A stretch of 64,000 nucleotides of DNA from Collinsella sp. TM10-22 (GCF_003466125.1 NZ_QSOC01000001.1:1-64000); one strand, 5' to 3'. Shown: positions 44,559 to 53,097, numbered from the stretch's first letter. Numbers and translations: made by a program. Notes: generated from the letters alone by a model not told the origin.

Positions 44559-47309
44559 ATGTCTGACAAGCACCGCACCTTTGCCGTTATCGACGGTAAC
44601 TCGCTCATGCACCGCGCCTTCCACGCCGTGCCGCCCACCATGAACGCGCCGGACGGTCGCCCCACCAACGCGATCTTTGGCTTTCTGAACATGTTTCTCA
44701 AGATGATCGACGCCTTTAACCCCGACGGTGTGGTCGTGGCGTTTGATAAGGGCAAGCCGCGCGTGCGCATGGAGATGCTGCCGCAGTATAAGGCGCAGCG
44801 CCCGCCCATGGACCCCGACCTGCACGCGCAGTTTCCGATGATCAAGGAGCTGCTCGGTGCGCTCAATGTGCCGATTTTGCAGTCCGAGGGTTGGGAAGGC
44901 GACGATATCCTGGGCACCATGGCGCGCCTGGGCGAGGAAGCCGGCTGCGACATGCTGCTGGTGACCGGCGACCGCGACATGTATCAGCTCGTGACCGAGC
45001 ACGTCAACGTGGTCTCGACCCGCAAAGGCCTGTCCGACGTGGCGATTATGACGCCCGAGAGCGTGGACGACCTGTATCACGGCATTACACCGGCGCTCGT
45101 GCCCGATTTTTACGGCCTGAAGGGCGATACGTCCGACAACATTCCCGGCGTGCCGGGCATCGGCCCCAAAAAGGCGAGCGCGCTCATCGCGCAGTACGGC
45201 AGCTTGGACGAGGTCATCGCACATGCCGACGAGGTCAAGGGCAAGATGGGCGAGAACCTGCGCGCGCATATCGACGACGCGCTGCTGAGCCGCAAGGTCG
45301 CAACCATTCGTACCGATGCGCCTGTCGAGCTCGACTTTGATGCGACGTCCTTCCCGGCGTTTTCTGCCGACGAGGTGTCCGCTGCGCTGGGCACGCTCGG
45401 CATTACGGCCATGCAGAACCGTTTTTTGGCGCTGATTGGCGGCGAGGGCGGGGCTGCGGCCGCTGCCAGCACGTTCGAGATGCCTGCTGTTTTGCGTGCC
45501 GCCGCCGGCGATGCCGAGGCGCTTGCTGCCGCCGCCGCCGAGGTCGCTCGCGCGATTGATGCGGGCGAGTGGATTGCCGCTGTGGTGGACGATGACAAGG
45601 AGGAAGGCGCACTTTTTGGCCTGACGCGCACGCTGTGGCTGGCGACGTCCAAGGGGTTGCTTGCGCTCGAGGAGGGCGACGGCGGTGCGTCTGCCGTGGT
45701 CGATGGCTTCAACGTTGCCCACGGCGTGATCGCCGGCGTGCTCGCGCGCCTGTTTATGGAGGGCCGCGTGGCGAGCCCGGACATGAAGGCGCTGCTGCAC
45801 GAGCTTTCGCCCATCGATTCCTCTGAGCCCGAGCTCATGGATCCGCTGGCCGTCGATTCCACGCGCATCTTCGATACTGTGGTCGCCGCCTATCTGTTGG
45901 ATTCCGACCGCTCCGAGTTTGATGAGGCGTATCTGGCCGATACCTATCTGCAGATGACGCTGCCTGCGGCGCGCGGCGCGGAGGGTGCTGGCGAGGACGC
46001 TCCTGCGCCTGCTGCCCGCACTGCGGCCCTGACGCTGGCGCTCGTGGCGCCGCTGCGCGACCGCATGGCCCGCGAGAACGCCGCCAACGTGTTCGATGGC
46101 ATCGAGATGCCGCTCGTGCCGGTGCTTGCCAAGATGGAGCGCGCGGGCATGCTCGTGGACCCCGATCGCCTGCATAGTCTGTCCGAGGGTTTGGCGACCC
46201 AGATTGCCGAGGTCGAGCGGAGCATTCGCGACCTGGCCGGTGACGAGGCCTTTAACATCGGCAGTCCCATGCAGCTCTCGCACGTGCTGTTTGACGTGAT
46301 GGGCCTTCCGACCAAGGGCCTCAAAAAGACCAAGCGCGGCTATTATTCGACCAACGCCAAGGTACTGAGCGACCTTGCCCGTGACCACGAAATCGTGCGT
46401 CTGATCTTGGACTGGCGTGAGAAGTCCAAGATCAAGTCCACCTATCTGGACACACTGGGCCCGCTGCGTCGCGGTGACGGTCGCGTGCACACTACGTACA
46501 ACCAAACCATCACGGCGACGGGTCGTCTTTCCTCGAGTGACCCGAACTTGCAGAACATCCCGACGCGCTCGGAGCTGGGCCGTACCGTCAAGACGGCGTT
46601 TTCGGCAGGCGAGGGAAGCGTCTTTTTAGCGGTGGACTACTCGCAGATCGAGCTGCGTCTGTTGGCGCATCTCTCGGGTGATGAACACCTGGTGCGTGCC
46701 TTTAACGAGGGCGAGGACTTCCATGCCGAGACAGCCGCGCGCGTGTTTGGCGTACCGGTGTCCGAGGTAACGCCCGATTTGCGCAGCCGCGCCAAGGCCG
46801 TGAACTTTGGCATCGTGTACGGTCAGCAGGCCTACGGCCTGTCGCAGTCGCTGCATATCTCGATGGCCGAGGCACGCGACATGATCGACCGCTACTACGA
46901 GGCATATCCGGGCGTGCGCACGTTCCTCGACAACGTGGTGGCACGTGCCAAGCAGACGGGCTACGCCGAGACCATGTACGGCCGCCGTCGCCATATTCCT
47001 GAGCTCAAGGCCAAAAACCCGCAGCTCCGCGGCTTTGGTGAGCGCACGGCCATGAACCACCCCATGCAGGGAACCGCGGCCGACATCATCAAGATCGCGA
47101 TGGCCCGCGTAAGCCGCCGCCTGGAAGAAGAGGGCTTTGCCGCCCACATGATTCTGCAGGTACACGACGAACTGGACTTTGAGTGCCCCGTCGACGAAGT
47201 CGAGCGCCTCACCGCCATGGTCCGCGACGTCATGGAGCACGTAGTAGACCTCCGCGTCCCCCTAATCGCCGAAGCTTCGACTGGAGTGACCTGGGCAGAC
47301 GCCAAGTAA
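44559..47309 (+). CDS. polA: DNA polymerase I
   Basis: 916 residues. The 5'-3' exonuclease domain (1-295) has VIDGNSLMHRAFHA, DDILGTMARLGEE and LKGDTSDNIPGVPGIGPKKA. The central domain lacks the DxE proofreading motif (residues about 335-360 read VDDDKEEGALFG), so 3'-5' exonuclease is probably inactive, as in many Gram-positives. The polymerase domain has DYSQIELRLLAHLSGD (motif A), RSRAKAVNFGIVYGQ (motif B) and LQVHDELDFECP (motif C). It fills repair and Okazaki gaps. Confidence 0.97.
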   Translation: MSDKHRTFAVIDGNSLMHRAFHAVPPTMNAPDGRPTNAIFGFLNMFLKMIDAFNPDGVVVAFDKGKPRVRMEMLPQYKAQRPPMDPDLHAQFPMIKELLGALNVPILQSEGWEGDDILGTMARLGEEAGCDMLLVTGDRDMYQLVTEHVNVVSTRKGLSDVAIMTPESVDDLYHGITPALVPDFYGLKGDTSDNIPGVPGIGPKKASALIAQYGSLDEVIAHADEVKGKMGENLRAHIDDALLSRKVATIRTDAPVELDFDATSFPAFSADEVSAALGTLGITAMQNRFLALIGGEGGAAAAASTFEMPAVLRAAAGDAEALAAAAAEVARAIDAGEWIAAVVDDDKEEGALFGLTRTLWLATSKGLLALEEGDGGASAVVDGFNVAHGVIAGVLARLFMEGRVASPDMKALLHELSPIDSSEPELMDPLAVDSTRIFDTVVAAYLLDSDRSEFDEAYLADTYLQMTLPAARGAEGAGEDAPAPAARTAALTLALVAPLRDRMARENAANVFDGIEMPLVPVLAKMERAGMLVDPDRLHSLSEGLATQIAEVERSIRDLAGDEAFNIGSPMQLSHVLFDVMGLPTKGLKKTKRGYYSTNAKVLSDLARDHEIVRLILDWREKSKIKSTYLDTLGPLRRGDGRVHTTYNQTITATGRLSSSDPNLQNIPTRSELGRTVKTAFSAGEGSVFLAVDYSQIELRLLAHLSGDEHLVRAFNEGEDFHAETAARVFGVPVSEVTPDLRSRAKAVNFGIVYGQQAYGLSQSLHISMAEARDMIDRYYEAYPGVRTFLDNVVARAKQTGYAETMYGRRRHIPELKAKNPQLRGFGERTAMNHPMQGTAADIIKIAMARVSRRLEEEGFAAHMILQVHDELDFECPVDEVERLTAMVRDVMEHVVDLRVPLIAEASTGVTWADAK

Positions 47310-47345
47310 GGGCATGACCACAATTCCAAAGTAATACAAAATCAG

Positions 47346-47385
47346 AAGGACGCCCCTCATCAACAAGGAGCGTCCTTCGTTCAAT
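47346..47385 (+). terminator. Terminator after polA
   Basis: AAGGACGC pairs with GCGTCCTT; the tail is CGTTCAATAAAAAT, only weakly U-rich. Confidence 0.55.
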
Positions 47386-47446
47386 AAAAATCAGCCAAAG
47401 TATCTAGGCGATAAGACGTCATCCAAGCGGCAAGCAAGTCACCGCA

Positions 47447-47576
47447 GGACCTGGCCGGGCGAGGCGGGTAAGTTTTTCGTAGATTCCGCACGAGCCGGAA
47501 AGCACTTAATGTGCTTTCCGAGCGAGCCCAGGACCTGACCGAACGAAAAACTTACCCGCCTCGCCCGGCCAGGTCC
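47447..47576. repeat. 33-bp perfect inverted repeat with inner hairpin
   Basis: The arms 47447-47479 and 47544-47576 are exact complements over 33 bases. Inside, GGAAAGCAC (47497-47505) pairs with GTGCTTTCC (47511-47519). The whole folds into one 130-nt rod between the convergent polA and HAD genes, 11 bp from the HAD stop. No U-run follows either end. Confidence 0.85.
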
Positions 47577-47587
47577 GACGAGCCACG

Positions 47588-48415
47588 TTAACGAGCCGCC
47601 AAAATGGCATCGATGAGCGTCAGTACGCCCCCGTCGTTGTTGCTCGGAATGCGCCACTTAGCATGCGCGTTCATATGCTCCTCGGCATTGTCCACGATAA
47701 AGCTGTGACCGACACGCTCCAGCATGGGGATATCGTTGTAGGTGTCGCCCACGGCGGCGGCATCGGCGATGTCGATGCCCAGTTGCTCGCACAGATGCGC
47801 CACGCCGGCGCCCTTGTCGACGCCTAGGTTCATAAAGTCGATCCACTCGCGACCGGCATTGGTGACATAGAGCTGGTCACAGAACGCGGGGTTATAGGTC
47901 TCGCGGAACGCGGGCTCGGCATCGTAGGCAGGGAAGAAGATCGAGATCTTGTTGGACTCGAGATCGAGGCCCTCAAAGGTGTCGACGTAGTTGATCGTGT
48001 TGTAGTAGACGCTGATCTCGTCGTGATACTGGTGGTCGCGGGCGAGCACATAGAACTCGTCGTAGCAGCACAGTACGGGAACGGCGCGCGAGTCCTCCGA
48101 GGCACGGGCAAGCACCTGCTGATACAGCTCCACGTCGATGTTGCTCTTATAGATATAGTTGCCGCGATAGATGACGCAGGCACCGTTGTCGGGACAAAAC
48201 GCGAGTCGGTTCTTGATGCCCTCGAACATTTCCTCGAGTTTGGGGGCGGGGCGTCCGCTGGCGGGGCAGAATACGATACCGGCATCGGCGAGCTTGTCCA
48301 GACGCTCATCGAGGCCCTGGGGCAGCACGCGCTCGTCAGTGAGAAGCGTCTTGTCCATATCGACGGCGAGAATCTTAATGTTGCCGATATTGGCATCCGA
48401 TTCGTAAGTTTGCAT
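47588..48415 (-). CDS. HAD-superfamily IIB (Cof-type) phosphatase
   Basis: 275 residues. Motif I is LAVDMDKTLLTDE (nucleophile Asp near 19), motif II lies in PASGRPAPKL, and motifs III/IV are GVDKGAGVAHL and AAVGDTYNDIPML. The C2 cap domain lies between about 85 and 190. Such enzymes dephosphorylate sugar phosphates or flavin precursors; the substrate is unknown. A GAAAGG ribosome site precedes the ATG. Confidence 0.9.
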   Translation of the reverse strand: MQTYESDANIGNIKILAVDMDKTLLTDERVLPQGLDERLDKLADAGIVFCPASGRPAPKLEEMFEGIKNRLAFCPDNGACVIYRGNYIYKSNIDVELYQQVLARASEDSRAVPVLCCYDEFYVLARDHQYHDEISVYYNTINYVDTFEGLDLESNKISIFFPAYDAEPAFRETYNPAFCDQLYVTNAGREWIDFMNLGVDKGAGVAHLCEQLGIDIADAAAVGDTYNDIPMLERVGHSFIVDNAEEHMNAHAKWRIPSNNDGGVLTLIDAILAAR

Positions 48416-48558
48416 AAAAACGCGCCTTTCGTTTCGAAATTGTTTCAGACGTTATAACCATCAACTGGTAGTCGGGCGTATTTTCGCAGGATTGGCGCGT
48501 ATTTGCACCATGATTCACAAAGTAATGAAAAAACTTTTCAGAAATTTGAATTTGTCGC

Positions 48559-48586
48559 TTGTGAAGCGGGCACTTTAGCGTAATAT
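48559..48586 (+). promoter_or_regulatory. Promoter of argG leader
   Basis: TTGTGA at 48559-48564 and TAATAT at 48581-48586, spacer 16. The transcript would begin near 48593 with a leader of about 375 nt. Confidence 0.5.
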
Positions 48587-48689
48587 AGCGACCATCGAAA
48601 ACGGAGGCGGAAAAACAGCCGTTTACCGAGGAATAGGTACCGTTTACGATATATGAATTGCGCCCGGCGATAAGCGAAAGGAGAGGCAG

Positions 48690-48764
48690 ATGCAGTTCGT
48701 ACAGATCATCACCACTGCAGACTATGCCATCCGACGCCAGCGCGCAATTTCCCGACGACGATAA
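48690..48764 (+). CDS. Arginine-rich leader peptide of argG (24 aa)
   Basis: A 24-codon ORF with an excellent ribosome site (GAAAGGAGAGG) about 4 bases from its ATG. Arginine fills positions 15, 16, 18, 22, 23 and 24, that is six of the last ten residues, and it ends with three CGA codons before TAA. Such clustering of the end-product amino acid at the end of a short ORF in front of a biosynthetic operon is the hallmark of leader-peptide attenuation. The hairpin GACGAT/ATCGTC spans its stop codon. It is too short for automatic callers. Confidence 0.65.
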   Translation: MQFVQIITTADYAIRRQRAISRRR

Positions 48765-48815
48765 CAATCGTCTCTGTCCGCATGGGGCGAAATGCTCCAA
48801 CAGAGTCATTTTGAG

Positions 48816-48874
48816 GTCGTTGGGTTTTAGCACGACATAGACGCATGTTTCTAGGGCATGTTGTGCTGCTTTTT
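48816..48874 (+). terminator. Attenuator: antiterminator and terminator hairpins
   Basis: The terminator stem AGCACGACAT (48829-48838) pairs with ATGTTGTGCT (48858-48867), followed by GCTTTTT. The competing stem GTCGT (48816-48820) pairs with ACGAC (48832-48836), which lies inside the terminator's 5' arm, so both cannot form together. A further stem CTCTGT/ACAGAG lies just upstream. Confidence 0.6.
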
Positions 48875-48968
48875 GCTATTTAACCTGATATTGCACGGTT
48901 TTTGACCTCAGAGTGACTTGCAACTGACCGATGTTCTAACTAGCTACCAAGGGCGAAAGGAAACAGCC

Positions 48969-50195
48969 ATGAGCAAGGAAAAAGTCGTTCTCGCATATTC
49001 CGGTGGTCTTGATACATCCGTATGTGTCAAGTGGCTCCAAGACGAGAAGAATCTTGATGTCGTTTGCGTCTGCGGCAACGTGGGCCAGGAGGAGACCGGC
49101 CTGGATGCCAAGAAGCAGAAGGCTCTCGACCTGGGCGTTCTGGACTGCCAGGTGCTCGACCTGCGCGACGAGTTCTCCGATGAGTTCCTGACCAAGGCCA
49201 TCGCCGCCAACTCTATGTACGAGAATAAGTACCCGCTGCTCTCCGCTCTGTCCCGTCCGCTGCTTGCCAAGAAGCTCGTCGAGGTCGCTCACGAGTTCGG
49301 CGCCACCTATGTCGCCCATGGCTGCACCGGCAAGGGCAACGACCAGGTCCGTTTTGAGGCCGCCGTCAAGGCCCTCGACCCTGAGCTCAAGGTTATCGCC
49401 CCGGTTCGTGAGTGGGATCTGAAGTGCCGTCCGGACGAGGTCGCCTATGCTCACGCTCACAACGTGCCGGTTCCCGAGGGTGCCAACGACAACCCCTATT
49501 CCATCGATGACAACCTGTGGGGTCGCGCCATCGAGTGCGGCCATCTGGAGGATCCCTGGAACGAGCCGCTCGACGATGCCTGGGTTATGACCAAGAACCC
49601 CGAGGACACGCCCGACACCCCGACCTACACCGAGATCGAGTTCGAGGCCGGCAAGCCCGTTGCGGTTGACGGTAAGAAGATGAAGCTCTCCGAGATCGTC
49701 ATCGCGCTCAACAAGATCTCCGGCGACAACGGCTTTGGTCGTCTGGACCTGGTCGAGGATCGTCTGGTTGGCCTCAAGAGCCGCGAGTGCTACGAGGTCC
49801 CCGGCGCCCTGACGCTCATCACCGCCCACAAGGCGCTCGAGGACATCTGCGTCGAGGGTGACCTGCTCAAGACCAAGATCAAGCTCGAGCAGGATTGGGC
49901 CACCGCCGTGTACAACGGCCAGTGGTACAGCCCGCTCAAGAACGCGCTCGACGCCTTTATGGCCGATACCCAGAAGTTCGTGACCGGCACCGTCCGTCTG
50001 AAGTTCTTTAAGGGCAACTGCCATGTCGTCGGCCGCAAGAGCCCGTTTAGCCTCTATGACTACGGTCTGGCTACCTACGATCGTGACACCACGTTTGACG
50101 AGAAGGCCAGCGCCGGCTTTATCGAAATCGACACGTTGTCGCTCAAGACGTGGGCTAAGGTCCAGGGCCCCAGCTCCGCTGCTGCCCAGGCGTAA
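48969..50195 (+). CDS. argG: Argininosuccinate synthase
   Basis: 408 residues from the ATG at 48969, with GAAAGGAAA upstream. The PP-loop reads VLAYSGGLDTSV at 7-18; YVAHGCTGKGNDQVRFE and NGFGRLDLVEDRLVGLKSRE-type segments are diagnostic. It condenses citrulline and aspartate with ATP. Together with argH it makes arginine from citrulline. It sits behind the leader-peptide attenuator described at 48690-48874. Confidence 0.97.
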   Translation: MSKEKVVLAYSGGLDTSVCVKWLQDEKNLDVVCVCGNVGQEETGLDAKKQKALDLGVLDCQVLDLRDEFSDEFLTKAIAANSMYENKYPLLSALSRPLLAKKLVEVAHEFGATYVAHGCTGKGNDQVRFEAAVKALDPELKVIAPVREWDLKCRPDEVAYAHAHNVPVPEGANDNPYSIDDNLWGRAIECGHLEDPWNEPLDDAWVMTKNPEDTPDTPTYTEIEFEAGKPVAVDGKKMKLSEIVIALNKISGDNGFGRLDLVEDRLVGLKSRECYEVPGALTLITAHKALEDICVEGDLLKTKIKLEQDWATAVYNGQWYSPLKNALDAFMADTQKFVTGTVRLKFFKGNCHVVGRKSPFSLYDYGLATYDRDTTFDEKASAGFIEIDTLSLKTWAKVQGPSSAAAQA

Positions 50196-50352
50196 GGCTT
50201 CTTTCCTTCCCTTGGTATCCGCGCGGCCCATCCGCGTGATACATAACGGGCGCATGGGGTCCCTACCTTTCGTTATGCTTGCTGACACTTCTTAACATTG
50301 GTGGCCCCTACGTTCCGCCCGCATATATGATGCCGCGTCTGCGGCTGAGTCC

Positions 50353-50387
50353 GAGCCCCGCCGGGGTTGTCCGGCGGGGCTCTTGCT
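50353..50387 (+). terminator. Hairpin after argG
   Basis: A perfect 12-bp stem GAGCCCCGCCGG/CCGGCGGGGCTC is followed by TTGCTAT, a weak tail. It separates argG from the small ORF and argH. Confidence 0.6.
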
Positions 50388-50434
50388 ATCAATTTGACGG
50401 CCTTGTGCCTATCTATATCCGAGGAGTACCTATT

Positions 50435-50605
50435 ATGTTTGATGCTATTGCACACGCTTTGCTTTCTCTTGCCCCTGAGCTCGATACTGCCAAGGTCGAG
50501 GATGTTCCCATGAGCCTGAAGGCTTGGATTGACGGTTCGCAGGGCAACCTCAGGAGGGAGTCGATGGGCGCCAAGTGCCTGACCCGTCACTTCTTTGCTA
50601 TTTAG
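50435..50605 (+). CDS. Small protein of 56 aa between argG and argH
   Basis: An ATG at 50435 has GAGGAG 8 bases upstream. The product is not recognised; residues 1-15 (FDAIAHALLSLAPEL) look helical. Inside the frame, AGGAGGG precedes another ATG at 50563 that would give a 13-residue peptide (MGAKCLTRHFFAI) ending at the same stop. A hairpin (CCCCGC/GCGGGG) follows at about 50614-50630. It may be a real microprotein or a leader ORF for argH. Confidence 0.5.
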   Translation: MFDAIAHALLSLAPELDTAKVEDVPMSLKAWIDGSQGNLRRESMGAKCLTRHFFAI

Positions 50606-50725
50606 CTTGTCAGCCCCGCACGTGGCGGGGGATGTGCAAAACTAACAGTTGATAAATCGCTTTAGCGGCATGGCGTAGCGCTTTGTGCGCCGATGTTTTG
50701 GTATTTGATGAAAGGGGACGGTCCC

Positions 50726-52156
50726 ATGGCTCTTTGGGGTGGTCGTTTTGAGGCGGGCGTGGCCGAGGTCACGCAGGAGTTTGGCGCGTCGCTGCCGGTC
50801 GACAAGCATCTCTATAAGCAGGATATCGCCGGTTCCAAGGCGCATGCCAAGATGTTGGCCGCACAGGGCATCATCAGTGCCGAGGACGAGCAGACGATTG
50901 CCAAGGGCCTGACCGGAATCGAACAGGATATCGATGCCGGCAACTTTACCTTCGATATCAACGATGAGGACATTCATATGTCCATCGAGAGCGAGTTGAC
51001 GCGCCGCATCGGCGAGGCCGGTAAGCGCTTGCATACCGGCCGTTCGCGCAACGACCAGGTGGCGACCGATACGCGCCTGGGCGTCAAGGCGCTGGCCAAG
51101 GAGCTCATGGAGGCCAATCTTGAGCTGCGCCATGTGCTGGTGGATGCGGCTAAGAAGTACGACAAGGTGATTCTGCCGGGCTACACGCATATGCAGCACG
51201 CTCAGCCCGTGCTGCTCTCGCATCATCTGCTGGCGTATTCCTGGATGTTCGCGCGCGACTTTACGCGCCTGAAGGCCGCCTTTGATGCCGCCGACAACTG
51301 CCCGCTGGGCGCTGCCGCGCTTGCCGGTACGAGCTATCCGCTCGATCGTCAGATGACGGCTGCCGAACTTGGCTTTGCGGGCGTGATCCCCAATTCGCTC
51401 GATGCTGTTTCCGACCGTGATTTCCTGCTCGATCTGCATTACGCCGGTTCCGTCATGGCCATGCACCTGTCGCGTCTTTCCGAGGAGATTGTGCTGTGGT
51501 CGAGCTCCGAATTTGGCTTTATCACGCTTTCCGACTCGTACTCCACCGGCTCGTCCATCATGCCGCAGAAGAAGAACCCCGACTTTGCCGAGCTTATCCG
51601 CGGCAAGAGCGGTCGCGTGTACGGCAACCTGGTGCAGCTGCTGGTAACCATGAAGGGCTTGCCGCTTGCTTATAACAAGGACTTGCAGGAGGACAAGGAG
51701 GGCGCGCTCGATACCGCCCATACGCTCATGCAGTGCCTGTCCGTTATGGCCGGAATGATTTCGACTTGGACCGTCAACGAGGATGCCATGGCGCGCGAGT
51801 GCGGCGTGGGACACCTTGCCGCCACCGATGTTGCCGATTACCTGGCTAAGCGTGGTCTGCCGTTCCGCGAGGCACATGCCGTGGTGGGCCATCTGGTCCT
51901 GATGTGTGAGAAGCACGGCTGCAATCTTGAGGACCTGCCGTTTGAGGTGTTCCAGGAGGCAAGCTCGCTCTTTGAGCACGACATTACCGAGGCGCTCGAC
52001 ATCCCGTCGATTGTCGCTGCACGCACGACCGAGGGCGGTACCGCCCCTGCCGCCGTTGCCTTGCAGCTGGAGCGCGCCAAGGCACAGCTTTCGGCCGACG
52101 AGGGCGTGTTTGGATCGCTGACCAAGGTCGTCGAGATGGGCCACGGGGCAAAGTAG
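50726..52156 (+). CDS. argH: Argininosuccinate lyase
   Basis: 476 residues from the ATG at 50726, with AAAGGGGAC upstream. The N-terminus ALWGGRFEAGVAEVTQEF is typical, HTGRSRNDQVATD carries substrate-binding residues, and the flexible catalytic loop is GSSIMPQKKNPD. It splits argininosuccinate into arginine and fumarate. An upstream start at 50693 is unlikely. Confidence 0.97.
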   Translation: MALWGGRFEAGVAEVTQEFGASLPVDKHLYKQDIAGSKAHAKMLAAQGIISAEDEQTIAKGLTGIEQDIDAGNFTFDINDEDIHMSIESELTRRIGEAGKRLHTGRSRNDQVATDTRLGVKALAKELMEANLELRHVLVDAAKKYDKVILPGYTHMQHAQPVLLSHHLLAYSWMFARDFTRLKAAFDAADNCPLGAAALAGTSYPLDRQMTAAELGFAGVIPNSLDAVSDRDFLLDLHYAGSVMAMHLSRLSEEIVLWSSSEFGFITLSDSYSTGSSIMPQKKNPDFAELIRGKSGRVYGNLVQLLVTMKGLPLAYNKDLQEDKEGALDTAHTLMQCLSVMAGMISTWTVNEDAMARECGVGHLAATDVADYLAKRGLPFREAHAVVGHLVLMCEKHGCNLEDLPFEVFQEASSLFEHDITEALDIPSIVAARTTEGGTAPAAVALQLERAKAQLSADEGVFGSLTKVVEMGHGAK

Positions 52157-52208
52157 GGATTTGACTGAAGCGGCTTTGGCCATTTATCGATAAATCGTTT
52201 TTGCTTTT

Positions 52209-52242
52209 ACGGGTATCTGCTGATGCGGACGCCCGTATTTTG
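52209..52242 (+). terminator. Possible terminator after argH
   Basis: ACGGGT pairs with GCCCGT (one wobble), with a long loop, followed by ATTTTGTT. Confidence 0.45.
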
Positions 52243-52407
52243 TTGCTATGGGGGAGGGGCTTGTCGAGAACTTCTGTAGGACCTTTGGGCAGGTTGTGAA
52301 GGGGTTACGTTCGCGGGCGGCAACCGACCGCCTGCTCTGTTCGATGCGGTTGATGGGCGGTCGGATGGTACTCTAATCGGGCTTCGAAACAGAAGTGACA
52401 CATATGG

Positions 52408-52439
52408 AACGCTTCAATAAATTGCAACGTTTCAATAAA
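52408..52439 (+). repeat. 14-base direct repeat upstream of ndk
   Basis: AACGCTTCAATAAA at 52408-52421 and AACGTTTCAATAAA at 52426-52439 differ by one base with an 18-base period, just upstream of the ndk promoter. It looks like a binding site for a dimeric regulator. Confidence 0.5.
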
Positions 52440-52449
52440 CAGCTTTTTG

Positions 52450-52478
52450 TTTAACTGCAGCTAAAACTCTGTTACGAT
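52450..52478 (+). promoter_or_regulatory. Promoter of ndk
   Basis: TTTAAC at 52450-52455 and TACGAT at 52473-52478 with a 17-bp spacer; start near 52485. Confidence 0.5.
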
Positions 52479-52541
52479 GCAGTCCAGGCGGGTGCCGGAA
52501 TGGGACTTGGGCACGCGCGAACCTACTTGAAAGGCTACCTT

Positions 52542-52946
52542 ATGGCTATCGAGAAGACCTTCATCATGATTAAGCCCGACGCCGTGCGCGACCGCAAGAT
52601 CGGCGAGATTGTTGCTCGCATTGAGCGCAGCGGCCTTGTCATCGAGCGCATGGAGATGACCACGCTCGAGCGCGCTACCGTCGAGGAGCACTACGCCCAT
52701 CTGGCCGACAAGCCCTTCTTTGGCGGTCTCTGTGACTTTATGACGAGCGGTCCGGTCGTCAAGATGGTCGTTTCCGGTCTCTCCGCTGTTGCTAAGATGC
52801 GCACCCTCATGGGCGCTACCAACCCGCTTGAGGCTGCTCCTGGTACCATCCGCGGCGACTTTGCCGTCGATGTCAACGCCAACGTGATCCACGGCTCCGA
52901 CTGCCTGGAGAACGCCGAGATTGAGATCAAGCGCTTCTTTGGCTAA
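52542..52946 (+). CDS. ndk: Nucleoside diphosphate kinase
   Basis: 134 residues. The N-terminus EKTFIMIKPDAVRDRKIGEI, the Kpn loop around SGLSAVAKMRTLMGATNP and the active-site NVIHGSD with the phosphorylated His are all present. It balances NTP pools. The ATG at 52542 has GAAAGG about 9 bases upstream. A strong terminator follows. Confidence 0.97.
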   Translation: MAIEKTFIMIKPDAVRDRKIGEIVARIERSGLVIERMEMTTLERATVEEHYAHLADKPFFGGLCDFMTSGPVVKMVVSGLSAVAKMRTLMGATNPLEAAPGTIRGDFAVDVNANVIHGSDCLENAEIEIKRFFG

Positions 52947-52984
52947 ACCAGCTTTGACTCCTTAAAGCTGTTAGCGTGTGGCTT

Positions 52985-53018
52985 GGGCGCCGCGGAACTC
53001 CATCCGCGGCGCCCTTTT
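52985..53018 (+). terminator. Terminator after ndk
   Basis: A perfect 12-bp stem GGGCGCCGCGGA/TCCGCGGCGCCC is followed by TTTTATT. Confidence 0.88.
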
Positions 53019-53032
53019 ATTCCAAAATCTAT

Positions 53033-53073
53033 GCAGGGGCCCGCTCGGACATGTGTTCCGAGCGGGCCCCTGC
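53033..53073 (-). terminator. Terminator of rpiB
   Basis: A perfect 17-bp stem (53033-53049 with 53057-53073). On the minus strand it is followed by ATAGATTTT. It lies 25 bp past the rpiB stop. Confidence 0.7.
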
Positions 53074-53097
53074 TGTTAGCTTGTGGCACTGAATAGT

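Larger units (their letters stand above)
48416..48968 (+). other. 553-bp divergent regulatory region and argG leader
   Basis: AT-rich compared with the genes. It contains a promoter (48559-48586), an Arg-rich leader ORF (48690-48764), paired hairpins and a terminator (48816-48874), then about 95 bp to argG. CCGTTTAC occurs twice near 48620 and 48646. A 152-codon minus frame through this region has no family signature or ribosome site and is rejected. Confidence 0.7.
52157..52541 (+). other. 385-bp intergenic region upstream of ndk
   Basis: It holds a 14-bp palindrome ATTTATCGATAAAT near 52180, the argH terminator candidate (52209-52242), a GC-rich stretch without ORFs, a pair of 14-base direct repeats (52408-52439) and a promoter (52450-52478). 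Confidence 0.6.

Noticed and set aside
44448..46505. 685-codon minus frame opposite polA
   Set aside because: Antisense to polymerase I; His/Arg-rich nonsense.
48375..48833. 152-codon minus frame upstream of argG
   Set aside because: It overlaps the HAD gene start and the argG leader, has no ribosome site and no recognisable family.
48593..48968. T-box riboswitch in front of argG
   Set aside because: No T-box sequence (GGGUGGnACCGCG-like) or specifier stem could be found; the Arg-rich ORF explains the leader better.
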